Positions 47,463 through 58,799 of a stretch of 64,000 nt of DNA are shown here, one piece after another. Numbering within the stretch: position 1 is the stretch's first letter; each line of letters begins with the position of its first letter. The stretch comes from Bartonella henselae str. Houston-1 (GTDB lineage: Bacteria; Pseudomonadota; Alphaproteobacteria; Rhizobiales; Rhizobiaceae). Below the pieces are notes generated by a model. The model had not been told where the DNA came from. It ran no database searches and worked only from the letters and a program-made list of their open reading frames with translations. The position numbers were made by a program, and so were the translations under genes. The stretch is taken from positions 620,001 to 684,000 of the forward strand of contig NC_005956.1 in the NCBI RefSeq assembly GCF_000046705.1, in the 5' to 3' direction.

Positions 47463-47613
47463 CGTTCAATTCCATTTTTAGCATGAGTTATCATCAAAGT
47501 AATAACGGAATTTGCAATAAAGATGCGTAAGATGCAAGCTTAAAGACTTGCTTTCATTTTATAATTTGATACCTAAAGATAAAAAATGTTGTGATTGCTC
47601 TTGAGGTAAAAAT

Positions 47614-48378
47614 ATGTCTCCAAATATTCGACCTTTTATTGCGGGAAATTGGAAAATGAATGGAACTGGTGAATCTCTTGGAGAATTACGTGCCATTGCC
47701 GCTGGCATTAGCTCTGATTTAGGTCGTTTGTTTGAAGCGCTTATTTGTGTTCCAGCAACGCTTTTATCCCGTGCTTTTGATATTCTGGGTGGAGAAAATA
47801 TTCTCTTAGGAGGGCAAAATTGTCATTTTGATGATTATGGTCCTTATACTGGAGATATTTCAGCTTTTATGCTTAAAGAAGCAGGAGCAAGTCATGTCAT
47901 TATTGGGCATTCAGAGCGTCGCACAGTTTATCAGGAAAGTGATGCAATTGTTCGTGCTAAAGTGCAAGCGGCATGGCGAGCAGGTCTTGTTGCTCTTATT
48001 TGTGTTGGAGAAACATTGGAAGAACGCAAAAGTAATAAAGTGTTGGATGTGCTTACGCGGCAACTTGAAGGATCTTTACCAGATGGTGCAACAGCAGAAA
48101 ATATCATTATCGCTTATGAACCTGTATGGGCTGTAGGGACAGGCAATACAGCGACTTCAGCAGATGTTGCAGAGGTACATGCGTTTATTCACCATAAGAT
48201 GCATTCTCGTTTTGGTGATGAGGGGGCCAAGATACGTTTGCTGTATGGTGGATCAGTAAAACCATCCAATGCATTCGAGCTTCTGAGTACTGCTCATGTG
48301 AATGGTGCTCTGATAGGTGGAGCAAGTTTAAAAGCGATTGATTTTTTAACTATTTGCGATGTTTATCGTAAATTATAA
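47614..48378 (+). CDS. tpiA: Triose-phosphate isomerase
   Basis: A 254-residue TIM barrel. The catalytic Lys is in AGNWKMNGTG, the His in VIIGHSERR, the catalytic Glu in AYEPVWAVGTG, and the phosphate loop in LYGGSVKPSNA and GALIGGASL. It interconverts DHAP and glyceraldehyde-3-phosphate. It starts the run tpiA-secG-pyrG-kdsA-eno that is common in alphaproteobacteria. The 151-base divergent gap to ppiD should hold the promoter. Confidence 0.97.
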   Translation: MSPNIRPFIAGNWKMNGTGESLGELRAIAAGISSDLGRLFEALICVPATLLSRAFDILGGENILLGGQNCHFDDYGPYTGDISAFMLKEAGASHVIIGHSERRTVYQESDAIVRAKVQAAWRAGLVALICVGETLEERKSNKVLDVLTRQLEGSLPDGATAENIIIAYEPVWAVGTGNTATSADVAEVHAFIHHKMHSRFGDEGAKIRLLYGGSVKPSNAFELLSTAHVNGALIGGASLKAIDFLTICDVYRKL

Positions 48379-48459
48379 GAGAGAACTCTTTGTTTTCCCT
48401 TGGATTGTGTGCAATTTATGTGTAAATAACCATAAAGAGTTATTTGAAGAGCAGGATTT

Positions 48460-48918
48460 ATGCAAACAGTACTTATTGTTATCCATTTTTTAGTTGTTAT
48501 TACTTTGGTTGGTGTTATATTAATCCAACATTCGGAAGGTGGCGGGCTTGGTGTGAGTAGTGGTTCGGGGTTGATGAAAACCCGTGGTAGCAAAAATGCG
48601 CTATCTCGTTTGACAGCTATCCTAGCGTGCTGTTTTTTTGCAGTGTCCATTGGACTTACCGTAGTAGGCAGTATATCGAACTCCAGTTCTGATATTCTCA
48701 AACGTATTCCAGTTCACTCAGAACAAAACTCTACAAATAAAGGCACTTCAGAAGTTGCGCCATCATCAAAGAGTGAGGCTGAACCTTCTATTTTGGAGGA
48801 GCTAGGTGGTGGTTCGGTTCCACCTCAGGAACAAAATCAGTCTAAAGATCATCCTGCAACTGAAAACCCAGTTCCGCCGATTCTTGAAAATCCAGTTCCT
48901 GGTAATGATGCAAAGTAG
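48460..48918 (+). CDS. secG: Preprotein translocase subunit SecG
   Basis: A 152-residue SecG. Two helices (about residues 3-22 and 53-72) flank the conserved loop QHSEGGGLGVSSGSGLMKTRGSKNALSR. It stimulates SecYEG translocation. The C-terminus is a long Ser/Pro/Glu-rich tail of about 75 residues beyond the core, common in this group. A Rho-independent terminator follows, separating it from pyrG. Confidence 0.93.
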   Translation: MQTVLIVIHFLVVITLVGVILIQHSEGGGLGVSSGSGLMKTRGSKNALSRLTAILACCFFAVSIGLTVVGSISNSSSDILKRIPVHSEQNSTNKGTSEVAPSSKSEAEPSILEELGGGSVPPQEQNQSKDHPATENPVPPILENPVPGNDAK

Positions 48919-48941
48919 TTTTTTTAAGAAAGTATAGATTG

Positions 48942-48975
48942 AAAAAAGGTGATTTTTTCACCTTTTTTATTTTAT
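48942..48975 (+). terminator. Rho-independent terminator of secG
   Basis: AAAAAAGGTGA (48942-48952) pairs with TCACCTTTTTT (48958-48968), 11 bp with a 5-base T-rich loop, and the downstream arm ends in a T-run. It sits 24 bases after the secG stop. Confidence 0.85.
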
Positions 48976-49045
48976 AGAAAAAAACTGTTTCTTTTCGCAT
49001 TTTTTTCTGGAAAAATCATTATAAACTGCTTATCACTATAAGCCC

Positions 49046-50674
49046 ATGGCACGTTATGTTTTTATTACTGGTGGTGTGGTTTCTTCCCTTGGAAAAGGCA
49101 TCGCAGCAGCAGCATTAGCTGCATTATTGCAAGCTCGTGGGTATAGCGTACGGCTTCGCAAACTTGATCCTTATTTGAATGTTGATCCAGGTACGATGTC
49201 ACCTTATCAACATGGTGAGGTGTTTGTAACCGACGATGGTGCAGAAACGGATCTTGATCTTGGTCATTATGAGCGTTTTACCGGGCGTTCTGCAAATAGC
49301 CAAGACAACATTACAACAGGGCGTATTTATCGCAATATCATTGAACGAGAGAGACGTGGTGATTATTTGGGTGCAACAGTCCAGGTGATTCCTCATGTTA
49401 CTGATGAAATTAAGAGATTCATTACTACGGGAAACGAAGAATTTGACTTTGTTTTATGTGAAATAGGTGGCACAGTTGGTGACATTGAAGCAATGCCTTT
49501 TCTTGAAGCGATTCGTCAGCTTCATAATGAGTTACCGAGGCAAAATGTTATTTATGTGCATCTTACATTAATGCCTTATATTTCTTCGGCTGGTGAATTA
49601 AAAACCAAGCCAACACAACATTCTGTCAAAGAATTACAATCAGTTGGTATTGCTCCCGATATTTTGTTGGTACGTGCAGATAGGCCTATTCCAGAAACAG
49701 AGCGGAGTAAATTATCACTTTTTTGTAATGTTCGCCCAACTGCTGTTATTCAGGCATTAGATATGCCAACGATTTATGATGTTCCCATAGCATATCATAA
49801 AGAGGGGTTAGATTCAGAAGTTCTTTCTGCTTTTGGAATGCATCCAGCACATAAACCCAACATGGATCGTTGGGAAGATATTACACATCGAATTCACCAT
49901 CCCGAAGGGGAAGTGACAATTGCTGTTGTTGGAAAATATACGGGATTGAAAGATGCTTACAAGTCTCTCACTGAGGCGATTGCGCATGGTGGTTTAGCCA
50001 ATAAAGTAAAAGTTAATATTGAATGGATTGATGCAGAGCTTTTTGAAAGAGAAGATCCTACGTCCACTTTACGAAAAGTTCATGGAATTTTGGTGCCTGG
50101 TGCTTTTGGGGTGCGTGGTGCAGAAGGCAAAATGCGAGCAATTCAATTTGCGCGGGAACGTAGAGTTCCATTTTTCGGTATTTGTTTTGGGATGCAATTG
50201 GCTTGTATAGAAGCTGCGCGCAATATTGCACAGATTGAGAATGCTTCATCAAGTGAGTTTTGCGAAACGAAAAATCCAATTGTAGGTTTAATGACAGAAT
50301 GGCTCAAAGGGGATGTGCTTGAGAAACGCACAAAATGTGGCAATTTTGGTGGTACCATGCGTCTTGGTGCTTTTGCCGCAGAGTTGAAAGAAAATAGCCA
50401 TATTGCCCAAATTTATGGCATGACAAGGATTTACGAGCGACATCGTCATCGTTATGAGGTCAATATTGATTATAAAGACAAGCTAGAACAATGTGGTTTG
50501 GTTTTTTCTGGTATGTCTCCTGATGGTGTTTTGCCAGAAACGATAGAATATGCAGATCATCCATGGTTCATTGGTGTTCAATATCATCCAGAACTAAAAT
50601 CACGTCCCTTTGATCCACATCCACTTTTTTCTTCTTTTATTGAAGCCACTGTAGAACAAAGTCGATTGGTTTAG
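49046..50674 (+). CDS. pyrG: CTP synthase
   Basis: A 542-residue enzyme of normal length. The synthetase domain starts [20 protein letters not shown] and has [21 protein letters not shown] and [10 protein letters not shown]; the class I glutamine amidotransferase domain has [20 protein letters not shown] (nucleophile Cys near 380) and the catalytic HPE in QYHPELKS. It makes CTP from UTP with glutamine. It lies between secG and kdsA, the usual order. Confidence 0.97.
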   Translation: MARYVFITGGVVSSLGKGIAAAALAALLQARGYSVRLRKLDPYLNVDPGTMSPYQHGEVFVTDDGAETDLDLGHYERFTGRSANSQDNITTGRIYRNIIERERRGDYLGATVQVIPHVTDEIKRFITTGNEEFDFVLCEIGGTVGDIEAMPFLEAIRQLHNELPRQNVIYVHLTLMPYISSAGELKTKPTQHSVKELQSVGIAPDILLVRADRPIPETERSKLSLFCNVRPTAVIQALDMPTIYDVPIAYHKEGLDSEVLSAFGMHPAHKPNMDRWEDITHRIHHPEGEVTIAVVGKYTGLKDAYKSLTEAIAHGGLANKVKVNIEWIDAELFEREDPTSTLRKVHGILVPGAFGVRGAEGKMRAIQFARERRVPFFGICFGMQLACIEAARNIAQIENASSSEFCETKNPIVGLMTEWLKGDVLEKRTKCGNFGGTMRLGAFAAELKENSHIAQIYGMTRIYERHRHRYEVNIDYKDKLEQCGLVFSGMSPDGVLPETIEYADHPWFIGVQYHPELKSRPFDPHPLFSSFIEATVEQSRLV

Positions 50675-50710
50675 TTCATAAATTGAGTTATTTGCTTTTT
50701 GAGGGATAAA

Positions 50711-51550
50711 ATGTCTGAACCAAATGCCATTGTGAAAGTTGGAAATATTATTTTTTCAAATGAAGCACCCTTTTCATTAATTGCGGGGCCATGTCAGATA
50801 GAAAGTCGCGATCACGCTTTTGAAATGGCTGGCCGAATTAAGACAATTACGGATCAAGTTGGTATTGGATTTGTTTATAAATCGAGTTACGATAAAGCCA
50901 ACAGGACGTCTTTGAGTGCCGTACGGGGTGTTGGTCTTGAAAATGCAATGGCTATTTTCTCTGATTTGAAGAAGGAATTTGGTTGTCCGATTTTGACTGA
51001 TGTGCATACAGAAGAGCAATGTACGGTTGTTGCTTCAACAGTAGATATTTTGCAAATACCTGCTTTTTTATGTCGTCAAACAGATCTTTTGGTGGCAGCA
51101 GCCAAAACGGGGCGTGTTATCAACATTAAAAAAGGTCAGTTTTTAGCACCGTGGGATATGAAGAATGTTTTAAGAAAGGTCACGCAAAGTGGTAACCGGA
51201 ATGTTATGCTTTGTGAGCGAGGTACTTCATTTGGTTATAATCGACTTATTTCTGATATGCGTTCATTGCCTATTTTGCGTTCATTTGGTGCTCCTGTTAT
51301 TTTTGATGCAACGCATTCTGTTCAGGAGCCAGGTGGTCAGGGTGATTCATCTGGTGGGCAGCGTCAATTTGTTGAAATTTTGGCGCGTGCGGCTGTTTCG
51401 GTTGGGGTGGCCGGTATTTTTTTAGAAACGCATCAAGATCCAGATAATGCTCCTTCTGATGGACCGAATATGATTAAAATTGATCATTTACAAAGACTGC
51501 TTGAGACTTTAATGGAATTTGATTATCTGTCAAAGAAGACAATTGAATAG
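50711..51550 (+). CDS. kdsA: 3-deoxy-8-phosphooctulonate synthase (KDO-8-P synthase)
   Basis: A 279-residue KdsA with LIAGPCQIESRDHAFEMA, FVYKSSYDKANRTS, VMLCERGTSFGYNRLISDMRSLP and IFDATHSVQEPGGQGDSSGG. It condenses phosphoenolpyruvate and arabinose-5-phosphate for LPS KDO. GAGGG at 50701-50705 supports ATG 50711 rather than the upstream TTG. It lies next to eno, which makes its PEP substrate. Confidence 0.96.
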   Translation: MSEPNAIVKVGNIIFSNEAPFSLIAGPCQIESRDHAFEMAGRIKTITDQVGIGFVYKSSYDKANRTSLSAVRGVGLENAMAIFSDLKKEFGCPILTDVHTEEQCTVVASTVDILQIPAFLCRQTDLLVAAAKTGRVINIKKGQFLAPWDMKNVLRKVTQSGNRNVMLCERGTSFGYNRLISDMRSLPILRSFGAPVIFDATHSVQEPGGQGDSSGGQRQFVEILARAAVSVGVAGIFLETHQDPDNAPSDGPNMIKIDHLQRLLETLMEFDYLSKKTIE

Positions 51551-51579
51551 AGAAGATGTTTCTCATTATGTTAAAATGA

Positions 51580-52878
<1,299 letters not shown>

Positions 52879-52973
52879 TAGTGATAAGAGTAAAATTTTA
52901 AATTGTGATATCATTGGGGTTATAAAATTTAATGATGAGACATATGGGGCAACGATTTTATAGGTGTTAAAAG

Positions 52974-53378
52974 ATGAGAGGTATAATTATTAGTCAGGAT
53001 CAGGGGACTTATCTCGTTTCCGGTGATGATGGTAAGCGTTATCAATTTGCGACTTGGGATTGGTCAGGGAAGAATCCACCGAAGATAGGTGATACTGTTG
53101 ATTTTGTATGTGAGGGAGATGTTGTCAATTCTGTTTTTCCATTATTAAAAAAACAGTCAGAACATTTAAAAGTAATGCTTGCACTCGTTTGTTGGGTTGC
53201 TGGTATATTTGGTGTTCATCGTTTTATGGTTGGTAAAGTTTGGACGGGTGCTTTAATGCTTATTCTATCGTTAACACTTGTCGGGTTGATGATCACAGGA
53301 ATTTGGACAATTGTTGATTTTATAGTCATTATGGCAGGGAAGTTTACTGACAAAAATGGCAATCAAATTATACATTAG
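52974..53378 (+). CDS. TM2-domain membrane protein
   Basis: A 134-residue protein. An N-terminal soluble part (RGIIISQDQGTYLVSGDDGK, then RYQFATWDWSGKNPPKIGDTVDF) precedes two membrane helices with the TM2 motif GIFGVHRFMVGKVWTGALM and WTIVDFIVIM. TM2 proteins are found across bacteria and animals; their biochemical role is not known. A GTG-free ATG with AAAAG upstream serves as start. It is the intact member of a duplicated pair. Confidence 0.85.
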   Translation: MRGIIISQDQGTYLVSGDDGKRYQFATWDWSGKNPPKIGDTVDFVCEGDVVNSVFPLLKKQSEHLKVMLALVCWVAGIFGVHRFMVGKVWTGALMLILSLTLVGLMITGIWTIVDFIVIMAGKFTDKNGNQIIH

Positions 53379-53547
53379 TAGAGATTGTATATGATAAAAT
53401 AAACTATTATTGTAAATGTATAATATAAAAAGTAAGCAATATTTCTTGGGTTTGAGCATTTAATGCTGAAATTTTCATGAAGATTATGCATATTATACAT
53501 AATTTAATAAAGATATTGAGAAAATTGTGAACTATTGTGCTATTTTA

Positions 53548-53715
53548 TGTGGTCAAAGCAGAAACGCGAATTAATTTAAATTGTACTTTGTATTTCTGCT
53601 TATGATAGGTGGAAAATTTTAAGCTATTTTCATTATAACATTTATCCTGTTGAGTATGACTTGTATTCTTCCTGTGAAGTTCATGAACATCTTATCAAGA
53701 GAGCAAAAACTTTTT
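53548..53715 (+). pseudogene. Degenerate 5' copy of ftsB
   Basis: ATG at 53548 gives MWSKQKRELI then an in-frame TAA. Past it the alignment to intact ftsB (54344) continues as LSYFHYNIYPVEYDLYSSCEV, against LSYFSYHIYHGEYGLYSRSEV, and then homology ends near codon 50 and no coiled-coil region follows. It is therefore truncated as well as interrupted. It belongs to copy A of the tandem duplication. Confidence 0.8.
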
Positions 53716-53755
53716 TATGAAGAACATGTGAGTAGTAATTTTATAAATAGTAAGG

Positions 53756-54161
53756 ATAAAAGGTAAGATTATTGGTTAAGATCAAGGGGCTTATCTCATT
53801 TTAGGCGATGGGGGTAAGCGCTATAATTTGAGACTTGGGATTGGTTAAGAAAAAGTCTACCCGAGGGTGGGTATTACCATTAATTTTGTATGTGAAGGAG
53901 GCGCCATTAAATCTGTTGTTCCTCTCTTGAATGAAAGACAGCCGAAAAAATCACAAATGCTAAGAGCATTTGCTTATTTTGGTGGGGATATTTGGTATTC
54001 ACTTCTTTATGGTTGGTAAAGTTGGGATGGGTATTGTAATACTATTTCTAACTCTAACAATTTCAAGGACATTTGTATCTGGGATTTGGGCATTTATTGA
54101 TTTTATAGCCATTTTAACAGCAAACTTTACAGATAAAAATGAGTATGGAGTCATAAATTAG
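53756..54161 (+). pseudogene. Degenerate copy of the TM2-domain gene
   Basis: Aligned to 52974-53378, the start codon is ATA instead of ATG at 53756. In-frame stops appear early (GGT TAA at about 53777 and again near 53846), with frame shifts near 53825 and 53980. The last 50 codons are readable: FMVGKVGMGIVILFLTL and GIWAFIDFIAILTANFTDKN, matching the second half of the intact protein. It is copy B of the tandem duplication and cannot make the full protein. Confidence 0.85.
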
Positions 54162-54343
54162 TAAATACCGCATATTGTAATATAATAGAAGATAATATGG
54201 CATAGCTTTATTATGGCAGGGGTGCTCAGTGTATAAGAATAAATTATTTGCATGTGTAGGATTTGGTAATGAGGTATTAATGAAAATTGTTCATAATTGA
54301 ATCAGGTGTTAAGAGGATTATTCTTTAAAGATTATTCTATTTT

Positions 54344-54673
54344 ATGTGGACAAAGCAAAAACGCAGATCAATCAAAATGCGCTTTGTACTTCCACTTATG
54401 ACAGTGGGAGTTTTGAGCTATTTCAGTTATCACATTTATCATGGTGAGTATGGCTTGTATTCACGCAGTGAAGTTAATCAATATATTGTCGAATTAGAAG
54501 AGGAGCTTCAGAAGTTAGAAGCTGAACGGATATTTATTGAAAAGCGTATTTCTCTTTTACGCAACGGGCATATTGAAAAGGATATGCTAGATGAGTATGT
54601 TAGAAGGAATTTAAACTTTTCTAAGCCGAATGAATTGACAATTTTAACTCCTTTAAATGAGATTAAAAGTTAA
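54344..54673 (+). CDS. ftsB: Septum formation initiator (FtsB/DivIC family)
   Basis: A 109-residue single-pass protein. A short cytoplasmic Lys/Arg-rich start, one helix (residues about 13-30), then a coiled coil (VELEEELQKLEAERIFIEKR) and the conserved LNFSKPNELTIL tail. It bridges FtsL and FtsQ in the divisome. It lies upstream of pdhA and downstream of eno, which is standard in alphaproteobacteria. A decayed copy of its 5' third lies at 53548. Confidence 0.88.
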   Translation: MWTKQKRRSIKMRFVLPLMTVGVLSYFSYHIYHGEYGLYSRSEVNQYIVELEEELQKLEAERIFIEKRISLLRNGHIEKDMLDEYVRRNLNFSKPNELTILTPLNEIKS

Positions 54674-54801
54674 TTATAAACTGCTTAATTTCAAAAAATA
54701 TTTTAAACCAATCCCCTATGATATTATTTAAGCTGAGTGATAATGCTTGTAACTTTTGTTCGTAAAGGTTATTCCTAAATAATCATAATAGGGAGTTTAA
54801 T

Positions 54802-55842
54802 ATGGCAGAACGATTAAAAAAAAATTCTGCGTCGGTGGTGCATAATGCATTATCAAACACCACAAAGAAAGCAAAAATAGCTAATTTTACAAAAGAAGAG
54901 GAAATTGATGCCTACCGTGAGATGCTTTTAATTCGCCGTTTTGAAGAAAAAGCAGGCCAACTTTATGGTATGGGGCTTATCGGAGGATTTTGTCATCTCT
55001 ATATTGGTCAAGAAGCTGTTGTTATTGGAACGCTGAAGGCAGCAAAAGAAGGTGATCAGGTTATTACATCTTACCGTGATCACGGACACATGTTGGCGGT
55101 TGGGATGAGTCCCCGTGGGGTTATGGCAGAGTTAACAGGGCGTCAAGGTGGTTTTTCTAAGGGGAAAGGGGGATCGATGCATATGTTTTCTAAAGAAAAG
55201 AATTTTTATGGTGGTCATGGCATTGTTGGTGCACAGGTTCCGATTGGTTCTGGTTTGGCGTTTTCGAATCAGTATCTTGGTAAAGATAATGTAACATTGG
55301 TGTATTTTGGTGATGGTGCAGCCAATCAGGGGCAGGTTTACGAAAGTTTTAATATGGCTTCGCTTTGGAAGCTTCCTGTTGTCTATATTATTGAAAATAA
55401 CCAGTATGCTATGGGGACATCAGTTGCTCGTGCCTCTGCAGAAACTGATTTTTCTCGTCGTGGTCTTTCCTTTGAAATTCCAGGTATTGTTGTTGACGGT
55501 ATGGATGTTCGAGCAGTAAAAGGGGCTGCTGATGAAGCAATTACTTGGACACGTTCAGGTAAAGGGCCTATTATTCTTGATATGCAAACTTATCGTTATC
55601 GTGGTCACTCCATGTCTGATCCAGCGAAATATCGCTCAAAGGAAGAAGTGCAGAAAATAAAAGAGGAACAGGATCCGATTGATCAGGTAAGAAATCGAAT
55701 TCTTCAACAAGGTTTTGCGAGCGAAGACGATTTAAAGTCTATTGATAAAGAGGTGCGTGCGATTGTCGCTGATGCGGTAGATTTTGCGCAAAGTGATCAA
55801 GAGCCAGATGCTTCTGAGCTCTATACTGACATTTTAGTTTGA
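54802..55842 (+). CDS. pdhA: Pyruvate dehydrogenase E1 component, alpha subunit
   Basis: A 346-residue E1-alpha. The [18 protein letters not shown] start, [21 protein letters not shown] and the thiamine-diphosphate motif [20 protein letters not shown] (to the ENN end of the motif) are intact, as is the phosphorylation-loop-like [11 protein letters not shown]. It forms an alpha2-beta2 heterotetramer with PdhB and decarboxylates pyruvate. It is 17 bases upstream of pdhB and starts the pdh operon. Confidence 0.97.
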   Translation: MAERLKKNSASVVHNALSNTTKKAKIANFTKEEEIDAYREMLLIRRFEEKAGQLYGMGLIGGFCHLYIGQEAVVIGTLKAAKEGDQVITSYRDHGHMLAVGMSPRGVMAELTGRQGGFSKGKGGSMHMFSKEKNFYGGHGIVGAQVPIGSGLAFSNQYLGKDNVTLVYFGDGAANQGQVYESFNMASLWKLPVVYIIENNQYAMGTSVARASAETDFSRRGLSFEIPGIVVDGMDVRAVKGAADEAITWTRSGKGPIILDMQTYRYRGHSMSDPAKYRSKEEVQKIKEEQDPIDQVRNRILQQGFASEDDLKSIDKEVRAIVADAVDFAQSDQEPDASELYTDILV

Positions 55843-55858
55843 TGCGAGGGAAGCAAGT

Positions 55859-57232
55859 ATGTCTATTGATATTTTGATGCCTGCGCTTTCACCAACGATG
55901 GAAGAAGGTAAATTATCTAAATGGCTCAAGAAAGAAGGCGATAAAGTTAGCTCTGGTGATATCATTGCTGAAATTGAGACGGATAAAGCAATGATGGAAG
56001 TAGAGGCTGTTGATGAAGGTACTCTTGGTAGAATTTGTGTGCTTGAAGGTTCTGAAGGGGTGAAAGTTAACACCGTTATTGCGGTATTGTTAGAAGAAGG
56101 TGAAACTGTTGAGGATATTTCACAGAGCACAAATTCTTTAAATACGCATCAAAAGAATGGGGGTGCATCTTCTTCTTTTTCTTCATCAGTGCCACAACTT
56201 CCTATTTTGGATACTCTTCCTGATTCTGATATACCAGCGGGGACAAAGATGGTTACGATGACGGTGCGTGAAGCGCTTAATCAAGCTATGGCTGAAGAGA
56301 TGCGGCGTGATGAAATGGTTTTCCTGTTGGGGGAAGAAGTAGCACAATATCAAGGTGCTTATAAGGTTAGCCAAGGTTTATTGGAAGAATTTGGTACACG
56401 CCGGGTTATTGATACACCAATTACAGAACATGGTTTTGCAGGGTTGGCTGTTGGTGCTGCTTTTGGAGGGCTGCGTCCCATTGTCGAGTTTATGACATTT
56501 AATTTTGCTATGCAGGCAATGGATCAAATTATCAATTCCGCAGCGAAAACCCGTTATATGTCTGGTGGGCAAATGACCGCTCCTATGGTTTTTCGAGGTC
56601 CCAATGGGGCTGCTGCACGTGTTGGTGCTCAGCATTCTCAGTGCTATGCTGCCTGGTATAGTCATGTTCCAGGTCTTAAAGTTGTTATGCCTTACAGTGC
56701 TGCCGATGCAAAAGGTTTGCTAAAAGCTGCTATTCGTGATGACAATCCCATTATTTTTCTTGAAAATGAGATTTTGTATGGTCATCAATTTGATGTTCCC
56801 CAAATAGATGATTTTGTTTTACCTATTGGAAAAGCGCGTATTCATAAATCTGGACAGGATGTGACGGTTGTTGCGTGTGGGATTGGTATGCATTATGCAG
56901 TTCAAGCATTGCCAGAAATTGAAAAACTCGGTGTTGATGTTGAATTGATTGATTTAAGAACCATTCGTCCGATGGATCTTCCAACAATTGTTTCTTCAGT
57001 CAAAAAGACAGGTCGTTTGATAACAATTGAGGAGGGATATCCTCAGTCATCTGTCGGAACTGAGATAGCAACGCGTGTTATGCAGCAGGCTTTTGATTAT
57101 CTTGATGCTCCAGTTGCTACAGTTGCTGGCAAAGACGTTCCGATGCCTTATGCTGCAAATCTTGAAAAATTGGCTTTGCCTAATACCGCTGAAATTGTTG
57201 AAGCCGTTAAGGCTGTGACGTATAAAGCATAA
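55859..57232 (+). CDS. pdhB: Pyruvate dehydrogenase E1 component, beta subunit with lipoyl domain
   Basis: A 457-residue protein. The N-terminal lipoyl domain (residues 1-78; lipoyl Lys in [17 protein letters not shown]) joins via a Ser-rich linker to an E1-beta core ([70 protein letters not shown]). A lipoyl domain fused to E1-beta is a known alphaproteobacterial trait. Its first 250 bases resemble those of pdhC, so the lipoyl module is shared between the two genes. Confidence 0.97.
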   Translation: MSIDILMPALSPTMEEGKLSKWLKKEGDKVSSGDIIAEIETDKAMMEVEAVDEGTLGRICVLEGSEGVKVNTVIAVLLEEGETVEDISQSTNSLNTHQKNGGASSSFSSSVPQLPILDTLPDSDIPAGTKMVTMTVREALNQAMAEEMRRDEMVFLLGEEVAQYQGAYKVSQGLLEEFGTRRVIDTPITEHGFAGLAVGAAFGGLRPIVEFMTFNFAMQAMDQIINSAAKTRYMSGGQMTAPMVFRGPNGAAARVGAQHSQCYAAWYSHVPGLKVVMPYSAADAKGLLKAAIRDDNPIIFLENEILYGHQFDVPQIDDFVLPIGKARIHKSGQDVTVVACGIGMHYAVQALPEIEKLGVDVELIDLRTIRPMDLPTIVSSVKKTGRLITIEEGYPQSSVGTEIATRVMQQAFDYLDAPVATVAGKDVPMPYAANLEKLALPNTAEIVEAVKAVTYKA

Positions 57233-57246
57233 CGGAGGGAAGCACT

Positions 57247-58575
57247 ATGCCCATTAAAATTACAATGCCTGCGCTTTCCCCAACAATGGAAGAAGGGAAT
57301 TTGTCAAAATGGAATATCAAGGAGGGGGATCAGGTTTCCTCTGGTGATATAATTGCCGAAATTGAGACAGATAAAGCGACAATGGAAGTCGAGGCTGTTG
57401 ATGAAGGAACTGTTGCTAAAATCGTTGTTCCTGCTGGAACACAAGGCGTTAAAGTGAATAGTTTAATTGTTGTTTTAGCAGAAGAAGGAGAAGATTTAGC
57501 TGAAGTAGCAAAGGTTGCAGAAGATTCCCCTTCCTCTTTTGCAATCAAAGAATCAGAGGGTGAAAAACAGAGAGATTCAAAGGTAGCACAGATCTCTCAT
57601 ATATCATCAGTCCAGCAAGTAATGCAGCAAGGTAAAAAGGGAATGCGTTTTTTTGCTTCCCCTTTGGCGCGGAGATTGGCAACTCAAGTTGGTCTTGATT
57701 TATCACTTGTTTCTGGAAGTGGTCCTCATGGGCGTATTATCAAGCGCGATGTAGAAAAGGCCATGAAGGGTGGTGTTTCAAAGGCTTCTTATTCTTCACA
57801 AATTGAACAGCCGGTAACGGCAAATACTTCTGACAAACAGATACTGCAACTCTTTAAAGAGGATGAATATACATTCACTCCTCATAATAATATGCGTAAA
57901 ACAATCGCCAAACGTTTGGTAGAATCAAAGCAAAAAGTCCCACATTTCTATGTAACGCTCGATTGTGAACTCGATGCGTTATTGCAGTTGCGTACACAAT
58001 TGAATGCTGCTGCACCAATAATTAAAATGCAAGAAGGTTCTAAGCCTGCTTATAAGCTTTCCGTTAACGATATGATTATTAAAGCTGTAGCACTTTCTTT
58101 GATGGCAGTTCCCGATGCTAATGTTTCTTGGCTTGAGGGTGGAATACTTCATCACAAACATTGTGATGTTGGGGTAGCTGTTTCTGTTGAGAATGGGTTA
58201 ATTACACCAATTGTTCGCCATGCAGAGAAAAAATCTTTATCGATTATCTCTAATGAGATGAAGGATTTTGTAAAGCGTGCACGTGAGCTTAAGCTGAAAA
58301 TGGAAGAATATCAGGGGGGAACAACAGCTGTATCGAATATGGGGATGTATGGTGTGAAAAGTTTTTCTGCTATTCTTAATCCGCCACATGCGACGATTTT
58401 TGCCATTGGTGCAGGTGAACAACGTGCTGTTGTTAAAAATGGTGCATTGGCGGCTGCGACAGTCATGTCGGTTACACTTTCCGCTGATCATCGTGCTGTT
58501 GACGGTGCGTTAGCAGCAGAGCTTGCACGTACTTTTAAGAAGATGATTGAAAATCCATTAACAATGCTCATTTGA
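57247..58575 (+). CDS. pdhC: Dihydrolipoyllysine-residue acetyltransferase (E2)
   Basis: A 442-residue E2. One lipoyl domain ([17 protein letters not shown] near 40-56), a hinge, the peripheral subunit-binding domain (FFASPLARRLATQVGLDLSL, then GPHGRIIKRDVEKAM, about 135-175), a second linker and the catalytic core with VAVSVENGLITPIVRHA and the active-site LSADHRAVDGALAAEL (His and Asp). It transfers acetyl to CoA and forms the complex core. It follows pdhB by 14 bases. Confidence 0.97.
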   Translation: MPIKITMPALSPTMEEGNLSKWNIKEGDQVSSGDIIAEIETDKATMEVEAVDEGTVAKIVVPAGTQGVKVNSLIVVLAEEGEDLAEVAKVAEDSPSSFAIKESEGEKQRDSKVAQISHISSVQQVMQQGKKGMRFFASPLARRLATQVGLDLSLVSGSGPHGRIIKRDVEKAMKGGVSKASYSSQIEQPVTANTSDKQILQLFKEDEYTFTPHNNMRKTIAKRLVESKQKVPHFYVTLDCELDALLQLRTQLNAAAPIIKMQEGSKPAYKLSVNDMIIKAVALSLMAVPDANVSWLEGGILHHKHCDVGVAVSVENGLITPIVRHAEKKSLSIISNEMKDFVKRARELKLKMEEYQGGTTAVSNMGMYGVKSFSAILNPPHATIFAIGAGEQRAVVKNGALAAATVMSVTLSADHRAVDGALAAELARTFKKMIENPLTMLI

Positions 58576-58799
58576 GCTGTTTTAAACGTGCTTCACGTAA
58601 AGTGTTTGTGAGTATGGTATGTTAATATGATAAAAGTGAATTTAAAGAGTTTGAAGGGCGATGTTTTTGCTACTTGTGATTGAGTAAAGGCATTTATGTG
58701 AAGCTTAGAATGAAAGTTACTAGAAAATTTTATCATGTTTTTTTGTTTTAAGCTCGAAGAGTGCGTGTCCATTTTGTGTATATCCATGGAGGAATGAGT

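Larger units (their letters stand above)
52930..54500 (+). repeat. Tandem duplication of a TM2-ftsB unit, about 0.8 kb, decayed
   Basis: Two diverged copies of one block lie head to tail. Copy A has an intact TM2 gene (52974-53378) and a broken ftsB start (53548 onward). Copy B has a broken TM2 gene (53756-54161) and an intact ftsB (54344-54673). Offsets are 782 bases between the TM2 starts and 796 between the ftsB starts, so small indels have accumulated. Exact repeat borders cannot be set by eye. Confidence 0.85.
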
